DNA of 64,000 nucleotides, taken from Candidatus Peregrinibacteria bacterium GW2011_GWF2_39_17. Its GTDB lineage: Bacteria > Patescibacteriota > Gracilibacteria > UBA1369 > UBA12473. The DNA lies in the NCBI GenBank assembly GCA_000993615.1, contig LBWM01000005.1, forward strand, positions 1 through 64,000, in the 5' to 3' direction. Both the position numbers and the translations under genes were made by a program. Below the pieces are notes generated by a model. That model ran no database searches. It saw nothing but the letters and a program-made list of their open reading frames with translations, and was not told the DNA's origin. Of this stretch, positions 61,526-64,000 are shown in pieces. Numbering within the stretch: the first letter of the stretch is position 1; every line of letters starts with the position of its first letter.

Positions 61526-64000
61526 ATGAGCTCTCCAAATAAATCAATTGAAAAACAAAAACCACCCACTTCTCCGAAAGAAAAGGGTGAAACAGCCAAA
61601 AATCTTGAATCCATCAAGGAAAACGCTTTAAAAAACCTGGAAGATAAACCTCTAGTGCTTAATCTCTATTGTCAAAATAATGACATCGATTTTTCAGCCT
61701 GGGCAGGACATTTAACCCAAGAAATTATTAAAACAGAAGTAGCTCCAGCTCTTCAGGCAGTGGGATCAGCTGATTTAGCCGAAATTCTACTTACCAAAGC
61801 GCCAGGCACTACTGAATATGAAGCCGCCAAACAAACCTTAAACCGCATCGTTGAAATCATGGAAGAACGCGCCAATGCCTTGGGTGAAAAAACCAAAGAA
61901 CAACAAACATTAGCCAAAACAGTCGAAAATCAAGGTGATATTCTCCTAGAAACCCTAGGAAAACTCAAAAATGGTTTTTTAAATTCAATACGCGAAAATC
62001 CGCTCCTCACTATTGGCGCATCTGTTGGTGCGATTTACGCCATTTATAGAGCTTGGGATTGCGGAAAGAAATGGCTGGAAATACCAGTACAAATTGGCGT
62101 TATTGGAACTGGTAGCGCTCTTTTAGCTGATATCTTAACCAAAGTCATTACCGGTAAAACCGCCATGGAATTAATCCAAAATGCCACCACCGAAGAAGGC
62201 AAACTTAACGGCTTTCTAGCTGATATTCCAGCCAGAGTCGGAGAGGCAGACAACGTAGCGCTTGACCCGCTACGCTCCATGGTTGCCCTAGGCACCAAAA
62301 TACCATTTAGCATTTATCTAGATGCCTATGAATATGCGGTTAGAAAAGGCAACGACAAAATAGACATGCCCCGTTTACGTCGCAGTTTACGCCAAAAATT
62401 AGGACGAAGATTTACAAAAAAACACGAAGAATTTCTGAATAACAAATATGGCAAAGGAATGTTCGAAAACATGGAAAACTTAGTAGGGGAAGCCAATATT
62501 AGTACTTTCAGGAAAAAATACGTTACCGACCCCCAAGAAAAAACCGGCCTGGAATACAACTTAACTCAAGTGTTTTATAGTGAAGCTTTAGCCGACCCTT
62601 CAATTCATATTGCGGGAACAAGTTCCACAATCAAGGAGGATTTACCACTAGCTAGCCCTAAAAAAAATCAAAGCCAAGAAAAATCTAAAAAAGAGGAAGC
62701 AGAAAACGAAAAAGAATATAAAACCGATGAAGAAAATAACGACGACGACGAACAATCAAAACCCTCCTCAAAAAACCTTAACAAATCAGCCCCAGAAAAT
62801 AATCTAAATCAAAAAATAATTAAAGCCATACCCGGCTTTAACCCGCTTAGCCCGGAATTCCAAAAAAACAACACCGTCAAATTAAAAGGACTAAATTTTA
62901 GTTATACCAAGCAAGAAATACCAGAAGCCGGCACTTTAATTTCCATCACCTATCCCCATGCTGACCCCAATGATCCCCCATTCAGTTTTTGGCTTAATAA
63001 CGAAATAATTGACGCAAAAACCCAAGAAAAATCCTTAATAGAACTTATTGATTATCTGCAAGCCATCATGACGACTTCAGCCGCAGTTTTGGGGCTAGTA
63101 GGAAATATCACCCCATCCTGGAACCAAGACGCCAAACAATGGGAAGTTAATTCCTATCCAGTACAATATAGCTCCGCCGCTTTTGGAACAGGAGGACCCA
63201 TTAACCGAAATTTAGACCTGAAAATTGAGGTTTACGGAGACAATTCCGTGGCTTTATGTTACGGAAACAAACAATACAAAAGCCTAGATGCTCTTCAAAC
63301 TGACCTTACCTCAAAAATTTTATTGGAAAATTTTGGACGCCTACCTTTATTTAAAGGAATGCCAATTGAAATAGAAAATATTTCTGATCCAAACCACCTT
63401 AAAATCGAAGTTTCCAAGACCAAATTTGAACTCACCCCCAATGCCACAACAAAGGACTACGATATAACGATCATCGGGAAAATAAGCCCAGAATTTCTAC
63501 AAGCCAAACGTGAAGCCGTAACTCAAACCCCGGAATTTATAAAATTATTCGAAGATTTTGAAAAAGCCGGCGAAAAACTCAGCATGACCAGAGGCTTTTT
63601 AGATCTCCTACATGTAGAAAACCCGGATAGTACCAACCATTATTGGCAAAATCTTTGCGCTTATAAAAAATATCAAATCCTCCAAGCCTACGAAGATGAA
63701 TTAAAAAATCAAACCAGCGGTTCAGCAACCATATCTCCATCTGATTTTGAAAAAATTTACCAAAAAACAGTGGGCACAGCCATCACTGATTTGCAAAAAT
63801 TACCCGGCAATCTCCTCAAAAGCCAAGCTGACGAAACCGCATATTCCAAATATGTCCAAGAATTTGCCGCTTATGGCTACAAAAAAGCCTACAAGGATCG
63901 CTACACTAAATTTCAAACAAGCATCCTTGATCCGGATAAATTTGATTATGTGGGACCAATCGAAAAATCCAATCGTGCCTTCCAAGCCATACGTTTTCAC
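61526..64000 (+). CDS. Large membrane protein of unknown function, fourth gene of the block, partial
   Basis: An open frame from the ATG at 61526 to the right edge, at least 825 residues without a stop. The first 150 residues are helical and charged. Two hydrophobic segments lie at about 157-175 (NPLLTIGASVGAIYAIYRA) and 189-208 (WLEIPVQIGVIGTGSALL), forming a possible hairpin. A low-complexity acidic linker with Asp/Glu/Lys repeats at about 375-430 separates the rest (GFNPLSPEFQKNNTVKLKG onward), which looks globular and mixed alpha/beta. No family is recognised. It may anchor products of the three upstream genes to the membrane. Confidence 0.75.
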   Translation, partial: MSSPNKSIEKQKPPTSPKEKGETAKNLESIKENALKNLEDKPLVLNLYCQNNDIDFSAWAGHLTQEIIKTEVAPALQAVGSADLAEILLTKAPGTTEYEAAKQTLNRIVEIMEERANALGEKTKEQQTLAKTVENQGDILLETLGKLKNGFLNSIRENPLLTIGASVGAIYAIYRAWDCGKKWLEIPVQIGVIGTGSALLADILTKVITGKTAMELIQNATTEEGKLNGFLADIPARVGEADNVALDPLRSMVALGTKIPFSIYLDAYEYAVRKGNDKIDMPRLRRSLRQKLGRRFTKKHEEFLNNKYGKGMFENMENLVGEANISTFRKKYVTDPQEKTGLEYNLTQVFYSEALADPSIHIAGTSSTIKEDLPLASPKKNQSQEKSKKEEAENEKEYKTDEENNDDDEQSKPSSKNLNKSAPENNLNQKIIKAIPGFNPLSPEFQKNNTVKLKGLNFSYTKQEIPEAGTLISITYPHADPNDPPFSFWLNNEIIDAKTQEKSLIELIDYLQAIMTTSAAVLGLVGNITPSWNQDAKQWEVNSYPVQYSSAAFGTGGPINRNLDLKIEVYGDNSVALCYGNKQYKSLDALQTDLTSKILLENFGRLPLFKGMPIEIENISDPNHLKIEVSKTKFELTPNATTKDYDITIIGKISPEFLQAKREAVTQTPEFIKLFEDFEKAGEKLSMTRGFLDLLHVENPDSTNHYWQNLCAYKKYQILQAYEDELKNQTSGSATISPSDFEKIYQKTVGTAITDLQKLPGNLLKSQADETAYSKYVQEFAAYGYKKAYKDRYTKFQTSILDPDKFDYVGPIEKSNRAFQAIRFH

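Overview
The window is AT-rich, densely packed bacterial DNA read with the standard bacterial code: TGA ends real genes such as fmt, tatD and tsaE, so this is not a UGA-glycine lineage. Gene content and style suggest a member of the Patescibacteria/Candidate Phyla Radiation, perhaps Peregrinibacteria-like. The pointers are many small membrane proteins of unknown function, an L19 with a charged tail, a sigma-region-4/HARE-type regulator, a TraG/VirD4-like ATPase without other secretion genes, SLH-anchored wall enzymes, a LapA-like protein, and few Shine-Dalgarno sites. This placement is inference; no rRNA is present to settle it.

Layout. 0-7 kb: signal peptidase I, two unknown membrane proteins, fmt, then a leftward run of ssb, a family 2 glycosyltransferase, a solute-binding lipoprotein and an O-antigen-ligase-like protein. 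7-12 kb: ribE and ribH, leftward clpB under a CIRCE operator, and a sigma-4/HARE-like regulator. 12-18 kb: tRNA-Leu(UAG), a DUF5665-type protein, dnaE and aspS. 18-26 kb: a MacA-like adaptor divergent from an ABC ATPase and two tandem MacB-like permeases, then the TraG/VirD4-like ATPase. 26-32 kb: cell-wall proteins (3D domain with peptidoglycan-binding repeats; M23 peptidase with SLH repeats), an HD hydrolase with tsaE, tRNA-Arg(UCU) and a CPBP protease. 32-42 kb: ruvB, a lipoprotein, clpC under a second CIRCE operator, an S1 protein, ylxR and a UvrD helicase fused to a RecB-type nuclease. 42.4-43.0 kb: a 595-base gap with a candidate structured RNA on the minus strand that has its own promoter and a possible terminator. 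43-48 kb: infB, rmlB-like, rmlA-like, a PfkB-family kinase and a convergent CsaB-like transferase. 48.7-57 kb: rplS, a winged-helix protein, an AT-rich repeat block, a LapA-like protein, tig, ybaB, mltG, a FecR-domain protein, dnaA and tatD. 57-64 kb: four consecutive co-directional genes of unknown function, the last running off the window.

Themes. The window is rich in replication and repair (dnaA, dnaE, ssb, ruvB, helicase-nuclease), translation (infB, fmt, S1, L19, aspS, two tRNAs), protein quality control (clpB, clpC, tig) and envelope building (lepB, mltG, M23, 3D, sugar-nucleotide and glycan genes). Both Clp unfoldases carry CIRCE operators, which implies an HrcA repressor elsewhere in the genome. 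Several promoters have an extended -10 (TGnTATAAT-like) and sometimes sit so close to the start codon that the message would be leaderless. The best candidates for something undescribed are the RNA at 42.4-42.8 kb and the four-gene block at 57-64 kb.
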